A stretch of DNA of 64,000 nucleotides. Origin: Tubiluchus corallicola. Its lineage: Eukaryota > Priapulida > Priapulimorpha > Priapulimorphida > Tubiluchidae. Under the pieces are notes generated by a model. That model searched no databases. It was not told the origin of the DNA and was given only the letters and a program-made list of their open reading frames with translations. The position numbers and the translations under genes are program-made. Location of the stretch: assembly GCA_030141605.1 (NCBI GenBank), contig JAQGDQ010000014.1, positions 124,001-188,000 of the forward strand, given 5' to 3'. Each line of letters begins with the position of its first letter. Position 1 is the first letter of the stretch. Below, piece after piece: positions 47,771-61,945 of this stretch.

Positions 47771-48605
47771 CATAAAAGCATAAAATATTAATTGTCAGAA
47801 TAGAAACATTAAACATTAGGCTTACGATTAATGAAAACTGGTCACTTAATAATAGCTTTGTATCTGATCATGTGGTGCTTCATATCTGGTTATAAAGATC
47901 TGTATAAAAAGTAACTAAAAGCAATAGTTTTTTTGAGTTACATAAATTTATAAGAGAGTATATTTTAAAAGTTATCCATGCGATAATATGAAGCATATTA
48001 TAAATATTCCTATGTATGTTCATAACATAATATAAATATACTTATATATCTAAATGTATATTCATAACATTCAGTAAATTTTACGCAAAACACTTTACTG
48101 AAGTTTAGCATGCATTATTCGCAATGGAATATAAACAGACCTCATTAATTGAGGTATTTATAGATGGTTTTAAGAACAGCAGGTTGATGCACATTATTAT
48201 AAGAAGTGCAGTAATGATGAGTCTCTTGATCGCATTGTTATAGTGTAATATGGTAAACTGGAAATCTTGATTTAACGAAGACAACATGTACAGTATAATG
48301 ATTCTTAAGCTGTTTAAATGAACAAAGGCAGTGAACAAAAAAAAACAAGTTAGAAACTTAAAAAGCAGGAAATTTTATGACACTTTTTTGTGTGGTATAC
48401 TTTTGTTTATTTGTTAATGACAAACAAGTTAGATTTGTGTTTCCATCCGGTACCAACACGTTGTTTATTTCTCGTGCCTGATAAGTTTACCCTATTCTGA
48501 AAGTGAAAATGCAAACATTATTGTTAATACAATACCCTTTTTTTAAGAATTTAAAATTTAAATCCCACCTTCTGCTGTACACTTTTATAGTAAGTACCTA
48601 TTGTA

Positions 48606-48706
48606 GATCCTTATATTTTAATATTTAAAGAACTATTTCAAGCCACTAGCTATTCTAGATCCTTATATTTTAATATTTAAAGAACTATTTCAGGCCACTA
48701 ACAAAG
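48606..48706 (+). repeat. Direct duplication, about 52 bp x 2
   Basis: TAGATCCTTATATTTTAAT followed by ATTTAAAGAACTATTTCA and (A/G)GCCACTA occurs twice in tandem with one or two differences, so it is recent. Confidence 0.85.
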
Positions 48707-51357
48707 ATAAGTATATAAATTGATGTTATGTTAAATATATGTTAAATTTGTTATATGCTAAAAAATATGTTAAATTTAACAACACGGAGAAATGTTCCCT
48801 AGTTCCTATGCTGTATTAATAGTGCTCAGTGTGGTACCTAGGCTGACATGGCTAACTCGTTGATAAAGCATGCAATATAAGTAATTAAGAAGATTGGCAG
48901 ATAAGGGCAAAAACTCAGTGAAATGTGCTGCCTAACAAAACCCTAACTTTTGTGAGTCATAATTCATGTATTCAGGCCCCTTAGCCTGTAGTAATGGAAT
49001 ATTTATTATTGAAATTAGTTGCAGTTAGTGTAGTTAGTTGAAAAGTACCAGTGGTTTCTTTTTATTTGCAAATGAAAATGATTTTAGTTTTTTCACTGCT
49101 GCTGAACCTTAATTCCCGGGTAGCCGATGGACAGACAGGATTAAGGAAAAGGGTACTTTTCTACCCGCGTAAACACTAAGTTAGATGCAAGTTTGTTACT
49201 TGATTTCAAGATGAAATTTGTACTGTACGACATGAATAAGTGGAACTGCTGCTCTGCAGTATCTGTCATACAAAATGATTTTCATTTCTTGATTTTAAAT
49301 AAGTTTTACTTCATTTCACCTGAGTTTCGTACTTAATCATGTACAATAGAAACGAATCTCCTGATGTTTTATCTGCCCAAAAATGTAGCAGTGCTGTTAA
49401 GAAGTTAAGTTAGCAAATATCTTGATATTGATTTTGTTTCATGCTGACTTGTAATTCCTCAGAAGAGAACTGCTGTCTTTCCAGAAACTTATAAATTATA
49501 AAATCAACTGCCTACCATTTCTGGTAACTATCAATATAACATGCATAGATACTGTTATATGATTAACAAAATGTAAGGGTTAAAATACTGTAATATGATA
49601 AAATACCAAGCTTTAACAGTGCTTGAATGACACTAAAATTTAAAGTGTGTCCAGGCATACACATATTATGAATGTATAAGGCACAGTTTGTCATTGATTT
49701 TATTTAGTTTCTGAAATGGATTTTCATTTTTAGTATTTTTCAGACATAGATGTTATAGGTGCCACTGGAAATGTGATGTTATGAGTTTACTAGATTGCTA
49801 ATTTTCGCTTTTGACAATTTGCTGAAGCTGTGTGCACCATTATGTTGTTCTCTAAAGTGCCAAAGTAAGTCAATATCAACTTGTACAATGACATTTTATA
49901 AATTACTGATATGTTGTAGTCACTGTTTTTGCTGAATTAACGTCAGACATATTGGTCTATCGCTCTGCCCCAGCTGTAACGTAAGCACGTTCAGCAGCAA
50001 CGGCTCACGCGGGACAACAACTGTCTAAGCTAAACTAAACTAAATTAAACAACATGACAGTCACAACTAATGTCTCTTCAGCAGATATACTGATTGCACT
50101 TTTTCGTAAACACAAATTTGCAGACCAGCAGCTATTTTTGCATGAAATTAACTTCAAATAGCCAAAAAATGACTTTTCAATTTAAACAGAATGTAGAGAT
50201 GAAGTTTCAAAGCACTACAAAATACAGAGACATGAGTATAAGCCAGTTAGCCTTGGTTTACAATAAATGAGCTACAAAAGTATTGTCTCTCCTGCCTTTG
50301 AACATACGCACATCATGCCTGCGATGTATATTTCTATATGAACTTATCATGTGCTAGTTTGCAAGATTTATTCAGTTTTGTATTTTTCCCTTTGTTAGGA
50401 TTTGGAAGTGGAATAAATTTGATTGTTCCATTCCATAGACGATCCTTAATCCTTATATTGAATGTCTGAGTTAAGTAAGTCCCAGTGGCATCTTTTAACC
50501 ATGATTATAACCAGAAGAATAGCGTAAAATTAATTAATATTACATTGATGTATAATATAAGTTTTGACCACATTTGAATTAATTTTGAGTGTGAAGATCT
50601 CATTGAAGTTTATAAAAACAGGCCAGAATAGAAAACATTTTGTTTTGTCCTTATTTAAAGTTAATCAAATAGTTGTAAATTGCAAAGGAAAATACTAAAC
50701 TAAACTGCATATTTTCTTGATTGCAAAATGGTTCAATCAGCAACTCGTAGACATAAGCATGGTGCATTTCTTCCTGTCAACGAAACTGGACTGTATATTT
50801 TCACTAATTCACTTGCAATTTCAATTGACAATAACAAAATCTAGAATCAGGCCAATATTTCTCCCGCTATCTAATGAAAAGTTGAGCATTTTTATAACAG
50901 TATTAGAGGCAGCTGTAGCTAAATGCCCGGAACGCACCTTATTTAATTAATCTCTGCAGGGGTGCGAAAAAACTTGCACTGATTGGGCAGTCAACGAAAA
51001 TGATTGACATTATATTAGATGTCAATTGTAATGATGGTACGATTGATATCGAATATCGGAAGAATCAGGTATTTTCTGGTAATCAGAACTGAGGGAAGTT
51101 TGTCACTGTTTTCGATTCTTTAGTCTGTTCTTTAACAACAAAAGTAATTTTTTGTTTTATGTAATAACTGAATTGGTTTAAACAATTAACAATTAAGTAT
51201 TATTATACTTTAATTTTGTTTAACTTTGCTAAGTTTGATTTTGTTTGCTACAAAATAACAATAAAGTTATTTTGCATTACCAGTAGGGATGTGCAAGAGT
51301 AAACAAGCACGTTCTGGGCAGTATGAAAACCAGAAACTATGACAGGAAATAATATTT

Positions 51358-51490
51358 CAAATTCAAAAGTTTATTTATCTCCAATAAAATGTTCATAAGA
51401 CAATTGCAACAAATTGTGTAAAGTGTGTAGAGATGGAGTGGCGAAAGAACAGGAGGTCATCAAGTCAGCTACCCGTAATCATTAAGATAG
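51358..51490 (-). mobile_element. CR1-like 3' UTR fragment, minus orientation
   Basis: On the minus strand it reads GACTTGATGACCTCCTGTTC, then TTTCGCCACTCC, and ends GGAGATAAATAAACTTTTG. This matches the 3' UTR layout of the other copies, although the GGTC half of the hairpin has decayed. Confidence 0.45.
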
Positions 51491-52181
51491 ATTACCATAT
51501 ACTACCAGAACTAACAAACAACCGGTTTTTTATTACCTGTTTAGTATTTTTAGACTATTTAAAATATGAATTTTATTTGAATTATAAGATTACAGATTAA
51601 GTCATATTGACTTATATAATGGAGTGTTTTCAGGTTTCTGTTGGAAGATTAAACTTGGTTTGTGAAATGTATTCTATTTCTATAATTAATCTTATTATTC
51701 TATTGATAATAATTTACCATCCTCATAAATTGTTAAGAAATAATTTGTATTTGGTAAAAAAATGATGTGTTGTAGAAAACTAATTGCCCGTCTGTTAGGA
51801 TGCAGCCCGTGCTGCAACAATCAAAATTAAATCTGATTAGTTAGCATTATCTTAGTCTGAGCAATCTAACATTAGAAATGCTGAATTTGGTTGGCCACGA
51901 GGGATGAACTTTGGACTGCTTGACCACTGGGAGATGCAGTGGCCTAGTGATTAATGCACCTGCAATTGTATGCCCAATTGCATTTTTGAAAATATTTGGT
52001 TTGTTTTGTTTTGAAGCTGTCTGGGAAAGATGTGGATACTTTAAAGAAAAGATTACTTCACTGTAATCTTTGGGGATACATCAGAGATTTAAAATTAATA
52101 TGTACTCAGATGATTAGTTACCGATATACTAATGTAATTGAAGACTAGCACTCCTCACTTCTGTCAGTTTTTACTAACTAC

Positions 52182-54605
52182 ATGTCATATCAAATTAAAA
52201 TTAATTTCAGAGAATATAAGTCATTAATTGAAGACATTGAAAATGATGATGAGCGCCTTCAACGTCAGCTGAGATTAAAAAGTGCAGTGCTAATTTCTCA
52301 CCAAGAAGCTATCAGCCATCAGTGGGAATTGATTAAAAGATGGGAGCCTAAATCAGACACGTATGCTGCTTGTTATTTTAGAAATTCGTATAATTTATTT
52401 TAAACACTGCTATTGCCTTTTTGTAAAATGTAATTGCAATCATCTGGCATCATAAATTATCACTTTTTTGTAATTACCAACCTTATCAAAGTTTTGGTTT
52501 TTAAGCTAAACTTAAGTATTGTGTGAATGTTCCTGGTATCCCTCACTTCCCCAGTATTCTAGGATTAATCGTATTCATCATCAAATGTAAATTACATGTA
52601 ATGTAGACATATAGGGCAGACAGAATTCTAAAATAAAAGAAATCTGTGCTCAAGACAGGTAATCACAGCAGTAATTCAGCACCACTTCTGACATTTGATT
52701 AATTACGTCTTTTGTTACCAGGACTCAGTTCACTGCTGCTAAATTTGTGAAAAATACGTTCTATTTTTGAACGTTATAATAACGGCTCGTTGTGTATATC
52801 AAAAAAATTTTTTTAGATTCATCATCGGTGAGTTAATTTTATTGATTAGATTTTATAAATTGTTTAGTAATTGTTATGTATTACACTAATTTATTTTTAC
52901 TACTTTTTATACTTTATTGCTGAAACAACTGGTGCAGATGCACTTCAAAAAGTTTTTAATAAGAACATAATTTTGTTCTATATCTGCAAATGGACATCTG
53001 CACATTGTCCTAAGTGCACTTTCTAGGTACTGTTGCATGTTTCCAGAAACAATTGATAATCAAAACTGACATGAAGCAGCATTAGATTGTGGACCAGTCT
53101 TTCTGAAGTCTACTACACAAACATATATTATATGAAGAATACAAATATTCTTAAACACATACAGGCTAAGAGCGACATCAAAGCATGTCCTGTCCGAGAA
53201 GTATTTAACATCTTAAGTCGTGGCTTTTTAGGGCAAAGTTTTCAAGTTTTAACCTTTACTGTATTAGCAATTTATTTTGATTTTGAGGTTATAATTATCT
53301 AAACTTTTCTATTGTTCTCTAAAGAATTTGAGTTTGTGCACCATTTTAGATAATGTAGACCTGTAGTAGTTTCTATTTTCTAATACCTGTGCTTACGTAT
53401 CTTCTCAATGCTGTAGCCTCTAAACTGTAGAACTTAAAAAGTCCTACAGTCTGTTATTACTATAAGCTTTAGGATTATGATGATTAAATAAGAATACTAT
53501 TAACACTACAAGGACTAGAAAAATTTACTACCTAGAAGGACCATCATGCCAGTTGATGCAATCATAGTTTTCATTCCTATACAAAAATAAAACTAGTAGT
53601 TATTATTCAGATTTTATTAAAATTCAGTGATACATCAGAAAATTGTAGACTTAAAACAAAATACAGTGTCAAAATTAATTCGCTGATTTTCATGCACTGA
53701 TGTATGTTTACATGTTTACATTCACATTTACTACTGAGATGTAAGTACATTGTGTTGATTTTCAATGTACAATATATATTGGTGTCAATTGATGCAGATG
53801 TCCTTCTAGGTAGTAGCCTTTTTCAACTATGAATAGTAATATTTCAGTCCTGAAATTCTGTTGAATAAGTAGCTAGCACTGCACTAGGAAAAGTAATTAA
53901 AAAACAGGAGTGAATCCTCCAGAGATTCCAGTGATATGCACAAAATAAACAAAATGCTATCAGTTGACGTGCCTGGTCCTTCTAGCATTAATAATACTAC
54001 ATAGTCAGTTGAAGGTGCATATTTAGTCTTGTTTTTGCAGGCGGATATTTCGTTACGGTACCGTTTTTGAGGCTCTCTCTGCAGGTATGGCTGGACTGTA
54101 TTTCCAAGCTCACTACAGGTCAGTGTTCAAGCTTGGTGTATATGGTTTTGCCTCTACATATCTTGCTACAACATTTTTGCCAGTATTTATGACTGGCTTG
54201 TTTCAGCACTCTCAAGTGAACTCTGATATTATAATTGGAAAGACGCCGTGCTTGATTTGCCTCCAGGTTCGATCTGCAACGATACAGACATTGTTAGGAA
54301 CCATTTATCCACTTTTCTTGGCTCCAGTAGCTGCCTCATTTGTTGCTTCTAGGTACCACACTTATCCAATTCCTGAGTTGAAGCAGTATAAGTCAATCAT
54401 AGAGCTTTGGAAGGACCTGACAAAGCCAATAATGCGACATATTGGACTGTTTGCCGCCTTTCAAATTGCTGTGGCTTCAATGGTCACGTATAAAGAAATA
54501 GAACAAATTCAAGTTTTTAAGCAAAAGGTCTGGCAGCGTGAAGTTCAAAAAGAAAAGGTAAAAGAGAATGTAGACATGCAGCAAATAAGCAATGAATTCT
54601 CTTGA
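52182..54605 (+). CDS. TMEM126: TMEM126 family protein (mitochondrial inner membrane), two coding exons
   Basis: Exon 2 (54041-54605) is clear. It follows a good acceptor (TCTTGTTTTTGCAG) and encodes RIFRYGTVFEALSAGMAGLY, then LPVFMTGLFQ, the TMEM126 hallmark PCLICLQVRSATIQ, and GTIYPLFLAPVAASFVASRY. These align with TMEM126A/B positions CETCTITRSG and GGLYPVFLA. Exon 1 ends at 52360 (AGACAC then GTATGC), phase 2. Joining gives SDT-RIFRYG in frame. Its start is either the ATG at 52182 or an upstream exon spliced to the acceptor TTAATTTCAG at 52210, which has a TACTAAC branch site just before. TMEM126 proteins are multi-pass mitochondrial proteins that assist complex I assembly; several hydrophobic segments are visible. 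The predicted length of about 248 residues is near the family range. Confidence 0.85.
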
Positions 54606-54701
54606 TTTATTTGAGACAGTAAGCATAAATTAGGAAATATTTGATCAATAGCTACAGTGTAGTATGGTTGTTGGTAATTGTCCTCTAAATTTGCAGATAA
54701 A

Positions 54702-54707
54702 AATAAA
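54702..54707 (+). terminator. Polyadenylation signal of TMEM126
   Basis: AATAAA about 97 bp after the stop codon, the first canonical signal downstream. Confidence 0.55.
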
Positions 54708-54742
54708 AGTAACATTAACAGATCTCTTGAACATATTTATGA

Positions 54743-54800
54743 ACATACCTTGCCACAACATTTTTGTCAGTGTTTACGGCTGACTTGTTTCAGCACTCTC
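54743..54800 (+). repeat. Partial duplication of TMEM126 exon 2
   Basis: TTGCCACAACATTTTTGTCA then GTGTTTACGGCTGACTTG then TTTCAGCACTCTC closely matches exon 2 at 54168-54214 (TTGCTACAACATTTTTGCCA, GTATTTATGACTGGCTTG, TTTCAGCACTCTC). The rest of the exon is not duplicated. An 85-codon frame that runs through it is not supported as a gene. Confidence 0.85.
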
Positions 54801-55063
54801 TGTTAATGGAACAGTTTAGCCTAATTGAATGCATTATACACCTGTCTTATATTAAAACACTTACATGGATTTTTAAGAAATTATTTGTGCTTTCATCTGG
54901 TAAAAAAACAGATACATATAGTTACCTAGTGCGACGGCATGTCTTGAAAATAAATTATTTGTCAATTATGTTAATTAAATTTTTGGTTTCTTGGGTTACC
55001 AATAAGTGTGGCGCTGTTTAAGCATTTGTAATTTGATAACTTGCTCTTGTCACCCCTTCAAGG

Positions 55064-55762
55064 TTATGCGTATGTCCCACTGAGTAAAGCACTTAGTTCT
55101 TGAGGAGTAAAAAGAACTGCGGCAGTTCCGTCTCTGAAATTTTGGTCGCTTTCCTGTTGGTACTGAGTGACTGCATTGTTGGTCAAACTAATCAAAATAT
55201 TGTTAAAATTCTGATCTAAATACATTGCAGTAGGTAGGATTTCGGATGATGCAGCATTGCTTGGTTGTGCAAAGCAGGTAATTTGTTCTCCATCAGCTTG
55301 CGTTGCAGAGGCGGTCAGTAATTTTAATCTTTCCTGTATCCAGTTTCTGTTGAGATGATAAGTCATATTTTGTATTTGACAAATATTACAGAAATTTCCA
55401 AATCTATGTTGAAATTTCATTCTTTTGCTTTTATTTTTGGCTGCTTGGTCTACATACGCGGTGTGTGCATGCATAGCTTTCCGATGAATGCAGTTCCATA
55501 AAAGCAGCACTGACGTGATGCATAAACCTGGCATGTAAATTCCTGAATAGGCATAGCTGTTGCATCCAAAAAATGCTTGTCGTAGAATTGTTAAGTTTCT
55601 ATGCCACAATAGATGATTACTTCTGCGATCCACTGAGTGGATGTGCTGTGATTCTGCAAAACACGAGGGTTGATCATGAGACGTTCCTGGAATGACCTCA
55701 TTTGGAATCATGCGGGCTAATACAGCTGCTGGATATGGCAAAGCAGGTAGCGAGTGGGATCT
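55064..55762 (-). CDS. Terminal coding exon with one membrane segment, probably of the RING gene
   Basis: The frame is open from an acceptor candidate at 55763 (AGCAATCAG, phase 0) or a better-looking one just upstream (CTGCCTGCATAG, phase 1), to the stop at 55064-55066. The product has a hydrophobic stretch of about 20 residues (YMPGLCITSVLLLWNCIH), a Lys-rich patch (KNKSKRMKFQ), a Cys pair (NFCNICQIQ) and an Asn/Gln-rich C-terminal half. It is not recognised. It lies 950 bp after the RING exon on the same strand. The phase-0 acceptor would match that exon's phase-0 donor, giving a protein of about 840 residues anchored in a membrane. It could also be a separate gene. Confidence 0.5.
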   Translation of the reverse strand, partial: RSHSLPALPYPAAVLARMIPNEVIPGTSHDQPSCFAESQHIHSVDRRSNHLLWHRNLTILRQAFFGCNSYAYSGIYMPGLCITSVLLLWNCIHRKAMHAHTAYVDQAAKNKSKRMKFQHRFGNFCNICQIQNMTYHLNRNWIQERLKLLTASATQADGEQITCFAQPSNAASSEILPTAMYLDQNFNNILISLTNNAVTQYQQESDQNFRDGTAAVLFTPQELSALLSGTYA

Positions 55763-56712
55763 CTGATTGCTGAATTCTATGCAGGCAGTAACTGCTTTGT
55801 CAACCTTAAATTAGAAGGTTAGATTAATGAATTACTTTAAATGGCAAGTACATGTCAATAAAGTGTTAGCAATATTTTGGTTACAACTAGGAGGCTTACG
55901 AATAACAAATTCTCTGTTGCCCACAGTTGAGTGGATGTACACTGGTATGACTCTACCAACCAGTACCTGTGCTGATGGGTGTGGTGGCTTACCTTCTGTG
56001 AGCTTAGAGGTGCAATTTAAAACATTTTAACATGTTTTTAACGATGTTCACTTTAAATCAAAGCCAAGGTCATAAATGTCATTTTAACTTTATCTGCATA
56101 TGTATTACTTATGTGCCAAGTTGGCACAAATGTGGCCTTAATGGTACATATTGTGAGAGGCCATCAATTTTTAAGGTAAAATCATAGTGGCATTTCCTTA
56201 CCTTTGTACTACCTGTATGCCAGATGTGAATGCCTTTGCCTTAGTGCCCTTGAATGTTTGCCTTTACCCTTCTGTGGTGTTGCAAGTCATTTGAAGGAAT
56301 ATATTGAGTGCCTACACCTTGATGACATTCAAGTATATCATTTATTATTGATCATAGCGACCCTTCTACCTCTTGCTAGTATTATTGATTTACCACAAAA
56401 CCACTTTATTTATTTGGCCTTTGTCTACGAAATTTGACTTCAAGAGACCTTGGAGGTATAGTACAAGATGTCCAAACAAAAATATTCTGTACAGGATCCT
56501 GCTACTTCAAGGCCAAGCTCATGCATGTCATAGAGACATTCCCCCTGTTAGTACTACCTACATGCCAACCTTGATTATGTTGGCTGCAGGTATGTTGGAG
56601 ATGATGCCAAACTTGTAGACAGGTTGACCTCTATCCTCATCTACATTAGCTGGGAAGGAAATAATATCACTAGTCAGAAAACTGGTAAATTATTAAATTT
56701 TGAGATAATTAC
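55763..56712. other. Presumed intron between the RING exon and the next minus-strand exon
   Basis: No exon that fits the phases was found. A good-looking minus-strand acceptor (TTATTTCCTTCCCAG near 56628) opens about 30 codons, but its phase does not match the RING donor. Confidence 0.35.
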
Positions 56713-58780
<2,068 letters not shown>

Positions 58781-59059
58781 TTACTAAGGTAGCATGCCAA
58801 CTACAAGTATCACATTTAATGTCATACCTCTTTATCTATTAAGGAATCTTTGAGACATCCAGCTTTAATTACTGGACAGAGTGGATGTCCAGAACTTAGC
58901 TTTAATTTAACAAAACTGGGTGGTGATGCTAAGATTCAGTTAGATAAATGAAATTTTTTTGAGTGCACTAAAGGGCACTGCATGATGAGAAGCGATCTAC
59001 ACACTTTCTAGTGCGTAAAAGTAAATTCCAAACACTAAACAATTGTAAAAAAACAACTG

Positions 59060-60553
59060 TTATGCTTTATTGGGTTTGGTAACACCTGGCAGTCCTAGGT
59101 GATCAAATTCCATGGCATCATTGTGTGGCTTTATTCTCACAGTCTTACGTGCCTTTACACATCTTTCTAAACATGTTACACACAAGCCCAGGAGAATGCC
59201 ACCAGCCAACATTAAAAATACAGACTGGAGTTGTTTCAACCGAATTGGCTCTAAAACTGCACGTACAAACGACATTCGTTTGTGGTGACACAGAACAGAG
59301 TCCCCGTACAAGGCATTTACATGTTTTGTGTATAAACCACTTGCATCCAATGATTCAAGTCCGTAATTTAGAGCAGCAACGTATTTGCTGCTGGTATTCC
59401 GTTTGGGGATTGCCCATGAAGCATAGGAATCGAGAAACTGCGGAGAAGGTGCAATAGTGAAACGACATTTCTTATGCTTCTTATAGTCACGGCTGATCTT
59501 CAGTTTTGCAGCTACAAGGTCATCAAAGAACGTGTAATGCCCTGTTGCAGTCAAATCCATGGCTTCTGTTGTAAAATCTACTAGGTAGATGTCATTTCGC
59601 TGCATTTTCTGCCAGAGTTGTCCCAGTTCCGACTCGGAATGGCTGGTGTTCAGGTAGTAAAGTTCTGTGTAATATCTTTTTGTGATTACTGATATTTTCT
59701 TGCTGTTTATAAGATCTTTCAGAGAAAAGAATGGATACTCAGGCTGCCTAACTGTAAACAAGCTGAAGAGAGTTCCAGCATATAGGGAGGAAATTGTTAT
59801 TGCAAAAAGCCACCAGAAAAAAATGAGTATACGCCCTGTTGTTGATTGTGGCATCCTTTCAAACAGCCATCCCTGACGTAGTACACATGCAACCATATGT
59901 AGATAATGGTCTATTATAGAATGCCTTCTTATGACGATTTTGCTCGTGTGGGGCTCAAGTCTTTCATACATGTACATAATACAACATGTTGTAACAATAC
60001 ATCCGAACAACACAAGACGAATCGATCCAGATAGTGATGCGAGAAAATCTGTTGCTTGCTCAATTCCTGTTGGATACTTAATTATAAATACTTCGGATGT
60101 GTACTGTATGGGGCGCAAAAATCCCATTTTAGCGAACCGTTCAGTAGTCATGCGTCGGATATTAAGACGTAAGTCTATGACCCCTGCATTGAATACGTCA
60201 ACTTCTGATACACTGTAATTAAAGAATTGTATGGTAAATGTGAAGTTAAGCATTCTTGATAACACGTTAAGGGCTGGTAAATGCATTTGGGCTAACCAGT
60301 TGTCAACCTTCGAAGAATCTCCTTCTGTCCAATAGCCTGTGCGAATATTCATTCCATCCAAGTTATACTGCACATTGTTGAGTCCCACTTTTCTTTTTTG
60401 CACGCTCCCATTTGAGTAAAATAAAACTGGTTTGCTTTTGTTCACACACCAAACTGTGATGTCACGTAAAGCATGGCCAGTAGTAGAAATGTGCTTGACT
60501 GCAACAGTAAGCGTAATGATTGCGAAGCACGCGTTACTGATAAACATTATCAC
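59060..60553 (-). CDS. Intronless ionotropic receptor (IR) of the variant glutamate-receptor family
   Basis: A single 497-codon frame. Residues 1-20 are a hydrophobic signal-like segment. A divergent two-lobe ligand-binding region follows: S1 at about 80-160, including TTERFAKMGFLRPIQYTSE, where the Arg after Thr matches the position that binds the amino-acid carboxylate in iGluRs. TM1 is at about 178-196. The pore region VLRQGWLFERMPQS leads into TM2 at about 241-263 (FFWWLFAITISSLYAGTLFS), then S2. TM3 is at about 441-463 (LQSVFLMLAGGILLG). The order S1-TM1-pore-TM2-S2-TM3, no amino-terminal domain and the PIRLKQLQSVF lead into TM3 are typical of protostome IRs, which are chemosensory cation channels. 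Single-exon, divergent IRs are common in arthropods. An AATAAA overlaps the end of the coding region just before the stop. Ligand unknown. Confidence 0.88.
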   Translation of the reverse strand: MIMFISNACFAIITLTVAVKHISTTGHALRDITVWCVNKSKPVLFYSNGSVQKRKVGLNNVQYNLDGMNIRTGYWTEGDSSKVDNWLAQMHLPALNVLSRMLNFTFTIQFFNYSVSEVDVFNAGVIDLRLNIRRMTTERFAKMGFLRPIQYTSEVFIIKYPTGIEQATDFLASLSGSIRLVLFGCIVTTCCIMYMYERLEPHTSKIVIRRHSIIDHYLHMVACVLRQGWLFERMPQSTTGRILIFFWWLFAITISSLYAGTLFSLFTVRQPEYPFFSLKDLINSKKISVITKRYYTELYYLNTSHSESELGQLWQKMQRNDIYLVDFTTEAMDLTATGHYTFFDDLVAAKLKISRDYKKHKKCRFTIAPSPQFLDSYASWAIPKRNTSSKYVAALNYGLESLDASGLYTKHVNALYGDSVLCHHKRMSFVRAVLEPIRLKQLQSVFLMLAGGILLGLCVTCLERCVKARKTVRIKPHNDAMEFDHLGLPGVTKPNKA

Positions 60554-61945
60554 AAGATTATCTTCAGATTTCCTTGGCGCTACAACTGATTGGACAAATA
60601 CAGAATTCTGCTCACTCTGTCATTTAAAAGTTTCAGCAACTTTACAAATTTGTTACCTGTAACACCCACAACCCATTGCAAATAATATCAGTATGTATGC
60701 ACCTGCTACTTTACAACTAACGTGCATGAGTCATAGTGTTACTATGTATATGGTAAAGTTGTTTGAAAGAATGGAAAATCTATACTTTCATGTACATTAG
60801 TTAAGAGTACTTATTCATACAGTGTAAACACCATTGCACTAATTGTGAATGACATCAATCATAGGAACTCGCTATTATTTACATAAAGGGAAGAGCTTTT
60901 CTTGCTTTCCATTAATAACAGATTTTCCACTGTGATGCTCCATTCCATTCCATTAATAATTTAATGTAATGTGAGCTGGTGAAACACATTAGTATTATTT
61001 AAGTGTCTTAAAAACACATTAGTATTATTTAACTGTCTTAAATGTATTATACAATAATTTAAGTGATTTAGAACATCACACAGTAATAAAAAATGTAAAA
61101 TTGTAGAATGTAGACGTAATTAAATGTCCTTGTTGCACATTACAGCATAGGTAAATAAAAATAGAAGACTGATTTCAATAAATTTAATTTGTGACTAGGT
61201 TTTGATTAAACTTATAATCAAATGTTGTTAAAAAGTCAACAAAAGACGACGGTGATCTTATAAGTGTAAGCATCGTAGTATGTGACTAGACAAGTGTGCG
61301 CATTTGAGTTATATTCTTGTTCTTATAAAAATAATCTTGATGGGAAAAACATTGAAATAAGTTTCATAATTTGCTGCACAATAAGCACAATTAAAATTCA
61401 TTTCTTTAAAATTGATACAAACTAGTAACAACGTCTTTAACTAATTGAAATAATAGTTGTAAAAACATAATTAGATAAACGTGACCATAGAAACTGATTA
61501 GAAATTAAAATTGGTCAACTAATAGCCTTTTTAATGCCACTATTTTGGTTAGCCTTTATATCGTTTTTATTCAGTCTCCCTGACAGCCTGAGTAAAATTT
61601 CAGCAAGTTTTTTTGTAAAAATTGACTTATTCGATTGACGGTGCAAGTTACACTAAATTCCTATAATAATGTGAGATGTAGCATTTTAACAAAATATAAT
61701 TACTAATTTGCAGTACTCATCACAAAGTTGTGTTTAGTACTTGTTTTTGTAACAATTAGATTTTCAATTGCATTGTATTAACAGCTACCATTGTTACTGA
61801 TTTCTCGGACTTTTTCATATTATCATAATATAAAATGTAAGCTGCAACACAGAGTGCTAAGTTACCACGCATAACAATTAAATCAGTTTGCAATTATGGG
61901 CACTACAGTAAAAATTTGGATCAAATGTCATGATTTGTAACAAAA
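60554..61945. other. Intergenic between the IR and EGF genes
   Basis: Presumed IR promoter and EGF-gene 3' flank. A duplicated 30-bp segment (AACACATTAGTATTATTTAA) occurs twice near 60983-61035. Nothing else recognised. Confidence 0.4.

Larger units (their letters stand above)
46833..52181. other. Mostly non-coding stretch before TMEM126
   Basis: It contains an orphan exon candidate (47384-47547), two minus-oriented CR1-like 3' ends (47640, 51358) and a 50-bp duplication (48606). A tRNA-like relic lies near 51940 (GCAGTGGCCTAGTGATTAATGC). Otherwise AT-rich sequence with no coding character. Confidence 0.4.

Noticed and set aside
51935-52000. tRNA-like A-box sequence
   Set aside because: No B box at the expected distance; at best a SINE relic.
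54764-55021. 85-codon frame after TMEM126
   Set aside because: It overlaps the duplicated exon fragment and has no similarity beyond it.
56540-56628. Minus-strand acceptor (TTCCTTCCCAG) opening about 30 codons
   Set aside because: Phase does not match the RING donor and no stop or donor arrangement gives a sensible exon. It could be a real minor exon, but evidence is insufficient.
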